Below, piece after piece: positions 39,201-51,535 of a stretch of 64,000 nucleotides of DNA; within the stretch, counting starts at the first letter, position 1, and every line of letters starts with the position of its first letter. Source of the DNA: Otis tarda (lineage: Eukaryota; Chordata; Aves; Otidiformes; Otididae). The notes beneath the pieces are model-generated. The model ran no database searches, was not told the DNA's origin, and saw only the letters and a program-made list of their open reading frames with translations. The stretch lies in NCBI GenBank assembly GCA_026413225.1, contig CM048554.1, positions 73,772,463-73,836,462 on the forward strand. Reading direction: 5' to 3'. Position numbers and translations under genes: made by a program.

Positions 39201-39608
39201 GAGCCCAAATAATCTTTTCATTGCTGCTGAAGTGCCTCAGAGAATATGAAACAAAATTGAATAGGTTGCATTTTATAACTATTAATGAGCCTTCTTTCTA
39301 GGTATATAAACTGTCAAAAATGTTAAAACATTATAAAAAATCTCTTGCCTATTTAATATTTCTTAACATTGCCAGATCCCATCAGTTTTTGACAATCATT
39401 CATGTTATGTCAGTTTTAATGCTGTTGAACATGGTACAGGATTTCCCTTGGCTTTAACCTACTTTTACAATTTATGTGAAGTAACTTTTCTTTCATATAA
39501 ATGAAAGCTACTTTTTCCTTATATACTTTGAGGCTTATTTTTATTTTTCTGGCACATGCTATATTGTAACATTGCTTCATTTTCTTTCTTGACTTATTCA
39601 CTAACCAC

Positions 39609-39636
39609 ACTGAGCTAAATTAATATTTAGCTCAGT
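39609..39636. repeat. Perfect 12-bp inverted repeat
   Basis: ACTGAGCTAAAT at 39609-39620 is the exact reverse complement of ATTTAGCTCAGT at 39625-39636, with a 4-base spacer TAAT. It could form a tight hairpin or cruciform or bind a dimeric factor. It is too short for a miRNA precursor and is not flanked by a T run. Confidence 0.85.
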
Positions 39637-42600
39637 TGTATTTTAGATAAGCACAATCTAAATTAGCTTGTGCAAAAGACAGACCAAGTCCCAATTCAAA
39701 AAGTCCTTGAGAATGTCCTTAGTTTTCAGTCCTTAGGTCTTACTTGAGTCCTACCTACTGCAGTTCACTTCCTCGGTTTACACCAGATTTCAGCTTAAGT
39801 TTAGCATATAAGCATGTGCTTAAGCTTTGCTGTTTGAAAATCATGATGTAAAAATGAGTCAAAACAAGCCAACAACATTTGCACTTGTTTTTATTTGCCT
39901 TCTGGTTTTATACATTCTGATAATACTTTCAAATTTTAGCACAGCTATTGAGGCCAGCAATATGCTTGACAATTATAACTCAACAATTAAGTAAAAATAA
40001 CTTCTAGAAGCTAGTTCTTTAAGAAAAGCACATCAGGAGACTCACTAAAAGTTATGAGCACTCTCAACATTGCGTTGTCTCTAACAAACTACTTAAAGCT
40101 GAATTATGGATTACATCTAATAGCAAAATGAGTAAGCAAATGTTTTAACAGACTATTTCTGCCAGGCTAGCTTTTTTTTTCCCAGGCTTCTGTTAGGCTG
40201 GATATGAATCAGCCCTGGTCCAGAAACTCCATAACTATGTCTGCATGTTGCTAATTGGCTCTGCTATGTCTCACTTACTGTCTTCCTGGTTTGGGAGGCT
40301 GGTGGGTCAGACCTCTCTCTAAAATGCTGTAACTGAAGGCTTTTGTGTTTTGCGTACTTAATCTGAAACTTTTTGCATTTCACATTTCTTTCTTATTATT
40401 TAAAGATGTTCTGTTTCTCATTAAAATCTGTACCCTATGCTGCAGTTGGTATTTTTGCAGCAGTGACTGCTTTGAATTGGTTGCATTTTCATTAGACAAT
40501 AAGTAACAAATCACTATGCTGAGGAGTCTCACTAACAGTTAATGTTTTATAAATACATGACCATTAAGTATTGTAGGTTGCTACTTTAAAAATAGCTCTT
40601 TTCATATCATTCTTATGATACAAAAGGGAGAATAAAAGGTAATTATGTGATGCTTCACAAATCTGTATTTAAAGTGATTGAAAATTGGGATGATATTTTC
40701 CATTGTGAATCTTCTTAGTAATGACAATCGATAATGAAAATACACAAAGAAATGGAATTAAGTATTCTGCATTCTTTTGCATATCCTGTTTTTTCAATTG
40801 TCTAAATAATAGCTTCATTTTTTACTAACTTTTTTTTTTGTATTTATTTTTCTTTCGTGTTGCAGTTAATTACTTTTATAGTGATCAAAGAAGCCTAAGA
40901 ATCTTGATTTACAAGTGCTAACTCACTTACTTCTCACAGTTCTTCTGTGATTATGGTCTATTAATGTTACCAAAGACTGAAAAGTGCTGGTGAGGCCGAG
41001 GCTTACTTTCAAACAGAACGGAAGCTGTGGGAAATATTGGAAAGATCAAGAATGAACAATTAAATTAATCTACCAGCATAGGTTGTAAGCTTATTGGTAC
41101 TGTGTATTGGTTACTGTGCACATAAGCCAAGTATTGAAAAGTCAGATGTTAGAAAAGGGCTGCTGCCAGCTCCCTCCACCTCAGCGCTGCCTGAGGGTGG
41201 GATTTGTTTGACCTGACTCCAACTGTCAGGAAATTAGGTGTCTAAAAAATATCAGTCATCTATTGTGGCACAAAGGAGACAGATTCACATGCATAGAGAT
41301 TTATCAGCAGGGTCCATAGCTAGTGGCGTATATTGTCAGTCAAAGTAGCTTTTGGGTAAAGACAAAAACAGAAGAGGAGAGAGAGAAAAGGGAAAATGAA
41401 AACTATCCCTGGTAGCCATCAGGAGAGAGAAGTGACAAGGTCCACAGCTGAGCACCTCCAGACCTCGCTCCCATCAGCAGCAGGTGGTTTACCAACACAG
41501 AGACACACAAAAACTCCTGTAGTAACTATATGGATGTCTTCAAGACCCGCTGAAACAGACAGTTGTTTATGGCATGATGCTGTTAGTGCTGATGGAAGCA
41601 CACTTTGGGGGCAGGTGCTGCAACTGATTAAGCTGTGTGCATGCATTTTATTTGGTCCGCTGAGTAACCAAAGAGTAGGGAAAGGAGGGAAGAAGGTGGC
41701 ACACTGGTGGCAATAGTTTCCCATAAGAACGCATCATAACAACAACTTTGAGGCTTGCAGATGCAAGGATGTGAGAATAATAATGGGAAAAAATACTGCC
41801 ATAAGGCTTTGGGAAACACTGCTGTGGTGACTTTGATGAGGGTTTTGAGCTGCGAGTGAACGGTAGGCTTCCGAGTTGCAAGTAGAAGGCCCTTGGTGAC
41901 AGAAAACACAAAGACACTGTGCAACATTACCTTGGGAAGGGGTGGACCACCCCAGGGAGATGCCTGTCTCCACTGACTGCAGAGGGATTCTCATTTAAGT
42001 TTATTGCTTAGCTTTTAGTTAATGCAAGTTGAATCCTACTCCATATACACACATCTGACAGCATGATAATTTTAACGTGAAGTTATATATCTGCCTTCAG
42101 GAATCCTCATAGGCCATGCTCCTGGTAATACTGTATTTTCCTTGATATACTTACAGCTATCTTTAGCTTAGCAGCTTTTAGTAAAATACTTTTATTTATA
42201 TCAAAATGACATATTGTGTAGGGAATTGACACTCTTCTAAAATGAGCTGAGAAAATGGCCTTGTCCACACTCAACATTGCAGCACTTCTACTGTGCCAGG
42301 AAGCTGGAAAAGGCCAGTATGCAATAACTGAAAATTATGCCTAAATATTTCAGCAGCTCATGTTGTTATGTCATCAGTTATATCTTGCTTATCCAGGCTT
42401 ATTCCCATAGGGTTTAATGAACTGCTTAGAGTGGCCATACTTCAGTCCCATTAGCAGCTGGAGAGGTAAAACAATTTCAGTAGAAGGAATCCCTTCCATC
42501 ACAGAAATAGTTACACAGGCACAATATGTCATATAGAGGAGAGCTAAGAAACCATTGTAGGATGATTTACTGACTACAGCACTGGATTTTATTCTCTTCC

Positions 42601-43320
42601 CTGCCTTCTACCACCTGCTGTATCCACTTTTTAAGTTGGATTCTTCCTTTGACAGAGCGTCACTCATGCAGATCACTGTCCTGTTAAGGTTATTCTGATA
42701 TATTCCCTTTGTGTGACTCCCTCTCTGAAGATCAGGCCCTTCACCCAAGTCTGCAATGTTGAAGAACTGCCTGCTGTTCTAGCTGTGATCTCTAGTTCAG
42801 GAGTGAAAGGACTAGATGGAATAAAACTAGTCCCCAGGCTCTTTAACATACAGTACCTCGAGTATAGTGAACTGACTTGTGTGATCCCAGTTCTAGTACT
42901 GCTCACCTCTGCTTCACTGAAGTGGCTACTCTCATCTTTTGGTGGGTGCTACACTGACCTGTAGTTCATACTACCCCATCACAAACCTACAAACACACAG
43001 ATGTCAACACGCAGTTGCATCCAGGAGTGAAGCTCTGAGGGTCAGGTTGACATAATCGGTAATCCACATATCAAACATTTTTATGTGATTTGGTGGCGGC
43101 TTCTGTTCCCAAGGAGGATGGATACTCGCTGTTTCTGTCAACAGTAAGACATGCACTTGATGACCAGCAGTGAGCTTGGCTGCTTTGTCTGAATTGTGTA
43201 GATAGTATCTTCAGCAGTCATGTGGTAGTACTTTTTAAAACATTTTTGTCAAATAGTTATCAGTTTTGCAGGTATAGGCATTTAACAGAATCATGTTTTT
43301 TGACAGCTTAACTAAGTTTG

Positions 43321-43500
43321 AAAGCATCAAGCACTGGCACTTAGATAATGACACTGGCAGGAATGTTTTCACTGCATTAGATGCCAATTAAATTACTGAT
43401 TTCATAATTATAAATCAGCATGTTACAGTGGATAATTAATGTTGTCACACTCAAGTTGAAATACTTTATATAAGCATAAGCCTTTCCTCTGTTGATTTGC
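43321..43500. promoter_or_regulatory. Candidate regulatory block rich in homeodomain cores
   Basis: Within about 60 bp there are AATTAAATTA at 43386-43395, ATAATTA at 43404-43410 and GATAATTAAT at 43431-43440. All contain the TAAT/ATTA core bound by homeodomain proteins, and they sit in otherwise complex, non-repetitive sequence. This texture is common in vertebrate conserved non-coding elements, but in AT-rich DNA such cores also arise by chance. Confidence 0.2.
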
Positions 43501-45359
43501 TAATTCAGGAACCAGAAAATATTGCATATAATCTTTTAATATTTGAATACATAGCTTTTAGGTTTCCTGCTCCTGCCTGCAGCCATAGCAGCGTGCTGTG
43601 CTATATAGTGGCTCAATTTAATGAGTGTGGACAGTGTTCAGAAGCAACATAATGATCTCCAGGGAGAGAATTGTTCATATAAAATTAAGACTAATTTGGG
43701 GACAAAAAAAAACCCAAACATGTAAAAATAATGCGCAGATTTATCATAAGAAAACCTGTTAGAAGGAAAGGAGGTTGGCAGCTCACAGTAGCAAGGACTT
43801 CATGCAGGAAGTTTTGTTTGTTAGTGTGGAGTTGCTCTAAATTATAAAATAGATGGTGGAGAAGTAGTCCCAGAATAAGGTCTTCAGTCCTGTAACAGCA
43901 AAGCATTATATCCCCAATCTTCTCAGCTAATTGAACTTATTTGTGGTCAAACTGATGAATTTTCCATTGATAAGTCACACTAATAAATGTATAGTGAAGA
44001 GGACAAACTATAGATTAAAACACTATTGTCCATCTTTGAGCAGAAAATAGGGTGTGATAATTTTTTTCTCAGAAATAAAAAAAGCTAATGATAGTTGACA
44101 ATGTATCAGCACAATAATTCTCCTTGTAACCACAGATGTGTTCTATTGATTTAGGTTGGGAAGTAGGAGGCCAAATCTCAAGGCCATTCCCATATTCAGG
44201 GAGTTTAAAATCACAGCTCCTCTCACCAGGAGAACACAGTCAGACTAACAGACTTTCTCTGCGAAAGTGTCTTCCAGCTCCCTCTTGTAATTGGGCCACA
44301 CTGAAACCAGGAATGAAAAAGTGGTGGGGCTAGAAGTATAAGTACAAGCGATCCATTTCTGGTTTTAAATTGAAGACACCCTTCCTATTAGCCAGATATG
44401 GGGTTCTACCCTCTGTTCCCACAACTGTTTACGCCTCTGTTATTCAATATTCTTTTATTAAAAATATACCACAGTTGGTCTCAGTATGGTCATAAAAAAA
44501 AAAAATTAACCTGACATGGGCCTATCCAAAATTGTACATTCTGGTTTGTAAGGGGATCAGGCATGCATGGAAGCAAAACATAATCAAAAGTTACTCTAGG
44601 CCACCGTTTATCTTCACCATCTACAGCTTCTAATGCAGTCACCCTGCAGCATGCCTATCAACGTTGCGTTACTTTCCCAGCTATTTCATTTATTTAGTTT
44701 TCTTTCTTTACCAGATCAGAGAATCTTGATCATAAAGTAGAACTGCTTTCCTGACTGCTCAATAGGATCTTGAACCCTCCAAACGTTCGGTTTGAAACCA
44801 TGGAACCAAAGGACTACCCAGTGTATACAGCAGTGGAGTATGGCATCTGCTGACCCAGTTTTTCATACTTACACTAAAGAAAATCAAAGTAAATACTTTA
44901 CGATGTTCTAGATCTGAAAAGATGTGATCTTATCAGTTCACGGCTTTATGATAAAGATGTATGAATTCAAAGAGGTAAAAAGTGAAAATAAAACTAGTCT
45001 ATTTTAATGTAATTTTTCAGTACTAAAATATGAAAAATCTTATATTCTCACAAAATATCTTTATTTTCTTTATCAAATATAATGGAAAGATAATTGTGAT
45101 GCTTTTATGAGTAAACAGGAATGATATAATGACTGATTATTCTCCATTTTCCACATACAGGTACATTCTCTCTTTTTCACACTAATACAACGTTAAAACA
45201 TTTTGTTGAAGTAATTAGTCCTGGGTTTTCAAAATATTATTAATAATTTTGTAGTCTACAACTTTTAAAATTGAAAACTAAACCTATTTTTTTTATTATG
45301 GAGACAAAAAGCATCACTCTCTTTATAAATATGTATATAAACCCAAAGTTAATCTGTTC

Positions 45360-45570
45360 ACTGTTCTGGAATTAGCTGACTTGTTTGCCTTGGTGTTTTG
45401 CCAATTAGCAGAAACCCAGGGATAGTGTCAGCTGACAGCTGGAAAGAGATCCCAAGCTCTGCAGCATACGGTTTGTTATGTTGTACAAAACCCTGAGCTG
45501 ATGGTATTAGTGCTTCAATATTGTTTATTAGAACTTTCATCAGCAATCTGTCTGCTACTTTTTAATGAGC
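45360..45570. promoter_or_regulatory. Candidate regulatory block with paired E-boxes
   Basis: Two CAGCTG E-boxes lie at 45429-45434 and 45436-45441, one base apart, with GCCAATTAGCAG just upstream near 45399. The sequence is complex and has higher GC than its flanks. Paired E-boxes are bound by basic helix-loop-helix dimers in known enhancers. No other evidence supports function. Confidence 0.2.
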
Positions 45571-46219
45571 AAAATACACTGCTCGAACCTTGCAAGGAGT
45601 TGTTTTCCTCAAAATTGTACTTATTTTGGTGTTTGAAAAAGCAACTTTTTAGTTGGTATTCCTAAAAGGAGTTGGTGAGGAGAAAAACAAAACAAGAAAA
45701 ATCACAACAGGTAAACAGAATGGGAGGAGAAAGAGGCATTTTACCATCCAGGAAGCTGCATAATTCAGAATGATTTCTGAATATAATGTATTTAGAATAT
45801 TATTAGAGGGATTTATTAAAAGGAATCTAGGTTTAAATGAAAAATACATACTTTAAGAATTGTATGTTTATTATTATCTATGGAGTTGTACTTTTGAGGT
45901 ACAAAAGTGGATTGAAATATTTTTTTCAATAAACAATTGTGAATGGTTGACCTTTTTCTAGCATAGAATATACATGCACAAATACAGTCTACTGACATAA
46001 CAGGTACAATGTAAGAACAGAGTTTGCTTCTTTTAAGATTTAGAATAAATCATATTTGTTTTCCTACTCTATTTGTGCTTGAAAGGCTGGATAAATAAAA
46101 CAAAATCACCTAATACAACCAGAAAGTTAAGACCTACAAGAGTGAGCATCACTGAAGGTACATTATTTATTTTTCATTCTTAACTTTATTTTTCTCTAGA
46201 GAAGAATATATTGTAGATC

Positions 46220-46251
46220 CTCTATATATCCTTATATATATTTATATAGAG
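46220..46251. repeat. Short AT-rich inverted repeat
   Basis: CTCTATATA at 46220-46228 and TATATAGAG at 46243-46251 are exact reverse complements around a 14-base AT-rich loop. Such pairs are frequent by chance in TA-rich DNA. Confidence 0.6.
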
Positions 46252-47300
46252 AGAATGCAGTTCTCCTTGTATTTTGTGTATAATCCATAACAGCACACTG
46301 ATTTTGCACACTCCTCAAGTCCCTGCCATGACTGGGAAGGAGCAGCCAGTCAGAACCTATGGCATGGGATGTGGCTGGAGTAATAAATATAAGAGGTCCA
46401 CAAGAATGACAAACAATTCAAGACTATTATTGATCTATTTTTGCGTTATTTACAGTTGCCCTTGAGTCCATATGCGGAGTTTTAATGGGGCTTAGCTGCA
46501 TTAGGATTCAAGCTAAATATCACATTAGAAGCCCCCCCAGGGAGAAAAGCTTTCTGAGTACAGTAATAATGGAAAACACATATCTGTGGAGTGCTAAAGA
46601 CGACACTATAACCTCCTGTGTTGACTGCTACATAGATTAACACATGACTGTGCAAAGTAATAGATATCTGTTGATAAAGTAGAAGTAATATGTGTAGCTA
46701 ATGGATTAAAATTAAAATTGCCACTTTTCCTCTTTTGTCTGGAGGATAATAATCACTGAATTAAAACATTAGGAGAATAATAACAGAAGTGAAGATAACT
46801 TTTTTTTCCAGAGAAATTTGAAAACAAAAGTGTGATGGGAGTGAATGACTTTGCATGTTTCACAAGCTTAAACAGTCTCCTGCTGGCATCACTCTGTTGA
46901 AGGACACATAACAATCCCACTGTTATCATCAGGGATTGCAATCACCATCACAGAGCTTGTCATGTGCTGTCTGTGGGAGCAGCAGCAGAGCACAGATCTG
47001 AAATCACTGTTATCTGTCAAGAAAGAGATTTCTCCGTGAGTTGGAGTATTCTGAAATGTACACATCCCTCATTAGAGTGTTGGCAGTTTGAGCAGATCCA
47101 CAAGCAGAACTGCTACGTTAGCACTTTCCCTGAAAAAGCTGCACAAAGACAGTTATGTAGAGTTAGGGAAGATGCATCTGTCCTGTGCAAGGAGGAAATT
47201 ACCAGGTGCCTGCATGCAGCCAGTGTTCTGCAGTGAAAGTAGGTTTCTGTGTGTAGCAAGAGTTTAAGGTGGCAACATTGGAATCAGCCAATCTTCTTTA

Positions 47301-47454
47301 TCCCTGGAAACGTTCAAGGCCGGGTTGGATGAGGCTCTGAGCAACCTGATCTAGTCGTGGATATCCCTGCTCCTTGCAGGGGGGTTGGACTAGGTGACCT
47401 TTGAAGGTCCCTTCCAACCCTAACCATTCTATAATTCTATGATTCTATGATTCT
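47301..47454 (+). mobile_element. CR1 LINE 3' end, plus strand
   Basis: A short 5'-truncated CR1 retaining the end of ORF2 (SLETFKAGLDEALSNLI then stop), the 3' untranslated phrase CCTTTGAAGGTCCCTTCCAA and octamer repeats of the ATTCTATG type, slightly degenerate in the first unit. It is of the same subfamily as the copies at 22.0, 29.6 and 51.5 kb and looks relatively young. Confidence 0.94.
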
Positions 47455-50400
47455 TGATGGGGCAATTGTAGATGTGGTGCTGGCAACTCATTGTATGACT
47501 TTTTGCCAAGCATACCCTGCTTTTCTGTACACGAGCTGCAAGGATAGCAGTCACCAGAACAGCCTGATTCTTTACCTTATGATGTTCTCCCTTATCCGGG
47601 ATAATTTTATTTCTCAAGTGATGTTGGCTTTAGGGGGCTATGACTGTTACAGTAAAACTAAGAGCAGCTCCAGTTTCCTGGAGGATCTAATACTCTGAGC
47701 TACAAATACAGGAAAAAGGCAAGTTCATTACTGGGTAAGAGCACAGGACTTGCTAACATGGGATTCATTAATATTTTTTAATAATGGATTGTTACTGAAC
47801 ACATGTGTGTAATACAAAACAGTGAAATTGTTAGCTCTGAATTCATAGCATCATAATTGAAAAGCAAATAGAAGACAGTAACCTGAACAGGTCTGCCCTT
47901 TTACTCAGTAGCATGATGCAGTTGGTGCGGCCTGCCTTGCTTAAACCAGAGAGTCCTGTCATTCTAGCCCTGTTTGTTTTCCCTGCCTTTCCAAATCCTT
48001 GCAGGCTGTGACCTTGCTCCCTCCAGATCATAGACCTTGATGCTTTTGTACTTCTTAAAGGTTAGATAGCAAGGAGAAAGCTGAGTGTTTCGGGATTTTT
48101 TTTCTCATTTTCATTTTTAACACAAAGTTGATGATTATGAGTGAGTGTAAAATTTAGGTATGTTTGAGGCTGAAAGCTGTATTTAACATTTGGACATTTA
48201 TACTGATACTTTGAAAAAGATTCAGATCATGTTTCAAACAACTAAATTTGGGCATTCACCTGTAGGTGTCCAGATGAACTAGGTGTCTAAGCTCTCATTA
48301 TTTTCAATAGTTCATTAGTCAAAGGCTTAATACAGTCATCCTAGAGACCTACTAGTACATGTTTACAGCAGTCAAAAGCGTCAGCACTGGTGTAAAAATA
48401 TCCCCTTCCTGGCTGCTTGGCCTTTTCTAATACTGCTTATAAATGATTTTCTGCAAACCTCACCTGGTAGCAAAGCCCAGAGGGACCAGCCCTTGCTTTT
48501 TAGTGCTACGAGTTGTTTTTTGTTTGTTTGTTTGTTTTTTCCAGAGCCAATAGAAATAACTAACAAAACTTAGCCTTCTTAAACAGATGTTATTAAGTGT
48601 CAAATTGTGAGAAGAGCTTTACTATTGAGGTTAGCTGTTGCAGGTAAAAAAAAATTCCAATAAACATAAGGGCTCAAGGAAAACAGCAGTTTATTCTAAA
48701 TAAGCTTGTCTAGTACAAAACTATGGTTTTGTCCATATTAAAAATTAACTAACTGCTCATAAGATTTAATCGTGTGTTGTGAGGTTTGAGCATTCTGTTA
48801 CTTGCAAATCTTCAGCACTTAGCCTTCAAATAAATTGGATGTCACATCACTTAGTGTTTGGATAGCAAGAATACCGAGACAAAAGTTTGCCTAGTGTCTA
48901 CATGTCTGGAAGGAGGTAGAAGAGAGAAAGGAGAGATGTGATAGGAAAGATGATTAAAAGATTTCCTATTCCTTTTAGGTAAGAGTCTCCTCTTCTGTTT
49001 GGCTTGATTCTGATCCCAGACCGTAGTAAAAGATAATGAAGGAGAAAAAAGCTACAGAGCTTGTATACAATGAGCTTGAGACAATGCATTTACTTTCAGC
49101 AATTTGGAGGACCTGAGGCGGAATAGCACATTTGTGCCTAAAGAAATAGGTTCTGCTGAGAAAGCCTGAAAGCATGGTCATGGCTACACCGCTCCTTGAG
49201 CCACCTCAAATGCTTCTACATCATGTTGTTCAACACATATAAGTCCAAAATTGTCTTTAGGCAGGAAGTACAGCAAAGGAGATATGTATCTGTACCCTCT
49301 GCTTAGGCAAGTCTTGTAACTTCTTACGGGTTTTCCTTCCTGGAGGCCACATAAGCACTTTACTGGTTGCTCCATCCTGGAGAGATATGGCAATGGAATC
49401 AGCTAGAGGTCCATAGAAAGTCAGAGAAAGATCATGAGGGACTAATACTGGTCCCACCACTATCAACATTGAGTTTGTAAGTCAGGAGAGTTGAGACTGC
49501 TTTCTTCTGATCAGACTGCTACAAGGCAGTAAAGTCTGTCAGATTGCAAGGAGTGGCCCTCAGGCACCTCCCAGGGCACATGCTTACCATCGGCATTCAT
49601 TTCTGTATTCCCTGAATGTGATGTAGAACCTCAGCTGAAGTTCAGCCTTCACTTCTCAAGCTGAGAAGCCACATTGCCAAGAAATCGCAAGAGTCTAGCT
49701 GGACATGGTGGGAAAATATATTTCACAGACAGAGGAGACTACTTCTTCTTTAGCAGGAAGATCGAGAAAAATACTCACATATGCAGACACCAGTTTCATT
49801 TTCTGGTTTGGTTTTTTTTCTAACTTTGATGCATTTTTACAGCCTCTTTTTTATTTGATGGCACTTTGTCATCTTCATGTCCTCTTCTTCCTCAGTGCTC
49901 ACTCCCTTGTGGGTTCATTGTGATTTATCACTTATATTACTGAGCTTTGTGCACATGCCTGTGCGCAGTGCAGGAGCTTCTTGGTATGGATGTTGACCAG
50001 AGACTATATTCACATGATTAATACTTTGACTTTAAGCACCAGTGGGCAGTGCTGGAGATCCAGTGTTTCTTTTTCTCTACTTATTTTTTTGTGCTTTATG
50101 TAAGAATATTGTTACATATGTTCTGAAAATGGATATCACTGACTTCGTTGTTACTGGGAGAACTCAGTTACTAGTCAACAGTTAAAGAGTGATTTTTGTA
50201 CTGATACTAATTTACAGTTAAGCACATGTACAGAAACAATATAAATTCTTACAGTGAGCATTATAGTTCTATAGGAATAGGTCAGAGATGCAAAAGACCC
50301 AAAAAGTGTACTTCTAGCCATTCACAGCTGGCTTTTCATGCTGTATTTATTGCTTTGTAAATATGCAATAACACTTGCCAAGTATTGCAGAAGGAATGAG

Positions 50401-51535
50401 GGACCTTAAAGATGTGTCCTTCTCATCAAAATCAGCTTTCGCTGAGATAATTTTTTTAATTAATCTTTAGTGTTCTAAGCTTAAAGCTTGATGTTCAGGG
50501 AGGTCCCCTATTTAGAAAATGGACTCCTTTGTTTTAGATGATTCTGCCATCACAGATTTTGAGTTTCCACATTTATGATACTCCAAGCTCTGTAGAAATT
50601 CTTTGAAGAATTCATCTTAATATGTTTTCAGTTTGCATTGGAAACCTATAATGTTACCTTCTGCCTTTAAAAGCCATCAGGTTGTGGATTTCTTTCCATT
50701 AATTTTTGATAAGATGGTCCAGAAAAGGGAAAGAAGAAGTAGCTATCTGCCAACAAATCTCTTGAAGTCTGTATTCACTGTTTAAATGCTTGCTTTGTAG
50801 AGCTAAAACAGAGCATGCAAAAACTCCCAGCAGATCCATGAATAAGAAATACATTTTGGCTTATGTATTATTTACTGCTGCAAAGCTTCTGCACTTTTTA
50901 TGAGAAAGTAGATCCTAGTTTATTAAAAGAAGAAAAATTCAATAACGGAAAATTTTTCATTACTTAGTTTCATCATTCAATTCTGTCCTGTATGCAAGTG
51001 TCATATTAGACAAAACAAACTCTCAAATGTGTATGTTTCTAGCAACAGGTCTTGGGACTGAAGTTTCCCTTGGGACAATGGAGAGGAAATCCTTGGGGTA
51101 CTGGCATGCAATTACAGATGTACCTGCTGGTTCATTCGGCCTCCGCTGGTCCACGGTCTCTATGTGCATGCTGCTATGCAGCTCTGTTTCATGCCACCCA
51201 GCCTCTTTGGAGCCTCCTCTCCTTTTTCAAAATATGAATATATATAAAGCAGTTCCCTGTTTTTTGCAGCTTGCGTGGCAGAAAAAGTAGAAGATTGCAT
51301 ATGGGGAGACAGCATAGAATTTATCTGATTTATCTGTACAAGTCACATTTCAGTTCACCATGGTAAGCTTGATATGCTGTGTTTCTGGAGCCTACCTATT
51401 CCACGCAAAAGTGTCGGTTTTCTTCCTGATGAGAAAAGCTGAAATAACTAGAATACTGCTACTAGAATACTACTACTACTATTTATCTACCTTCTGAAGA
51501 CGAATGTTCAGAGAATATAACAAAAAGGTAGAGTA
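47455..51535. other. Unique DNA, no gene seen
   Basis: No recognisable gene. A (TTTG)n microsatellite is at 48513-48540. Near 48240-48310 the phrases AAATTTGGGCATTCACCTGT and AACTAGGTGTCTAAGC recall old reptile dispersed repeats but are too short to call. Frames are all under 90 codons. Confidence 0.5.
48513..48540 (+). repeat. TTTG microsatellite
   Basis: A T-rich run containing three to four TTTG units flanked by T6 on either side. Confidence 0.8.

Larger units (their letters stand above)
31234..39608. other. Unique AT-rich DNA, no gene seen
   Basis: About 8.4 kb without a recognisable gene or transposon. The longest frame, 128 codons on the minus strand at 37120-37506, has no known motif. 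A 154-bp stretch at 38915-39068 has an acceptor-like pyrimidine tract and a weak donor but no protein similarity that I recognise. A 21-bp direct duplication lies at 35594-35655 and a possible regulatory block at 36040-36260. Confidence 0.5.
39637..47300. other. Unique AT-rich DNA, no gene seen
   Basis: No recognisable gene in 7.7 kb. Frames of 106 codons or fewer in the 41.4-42.0 kb region overlap on both strands and resemble nothing known to me. A 90-codon frame at 46964-47236 is likewise unrecognised. Two candidate regulatory blocks at 43.3-43.5 and 45.4-45.6 kb are listed separately. Confidence 0.5.

Noticed and set aside
41396-42000. Cluster of overlapping 86- to 106-codon frames on both strands
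   Set aside because: Several frames overlap on both strands in a slightly less AT-rich stretch, which points to low stop density rather than a gene.
46220-46251. Inverted repeat as a possible small RNA hairpin
   Set aside because: Arms are only nine bases of TA-rich sequence around a 14-base loop, far below a miRNA precursor, and are expected by chance.
48240-48310. Old reptile dispersed repeat suggested by AACTAGGTGTCTAAGC
   Set aside because: The resemblance is confined to one or two short phrases and could be chance.
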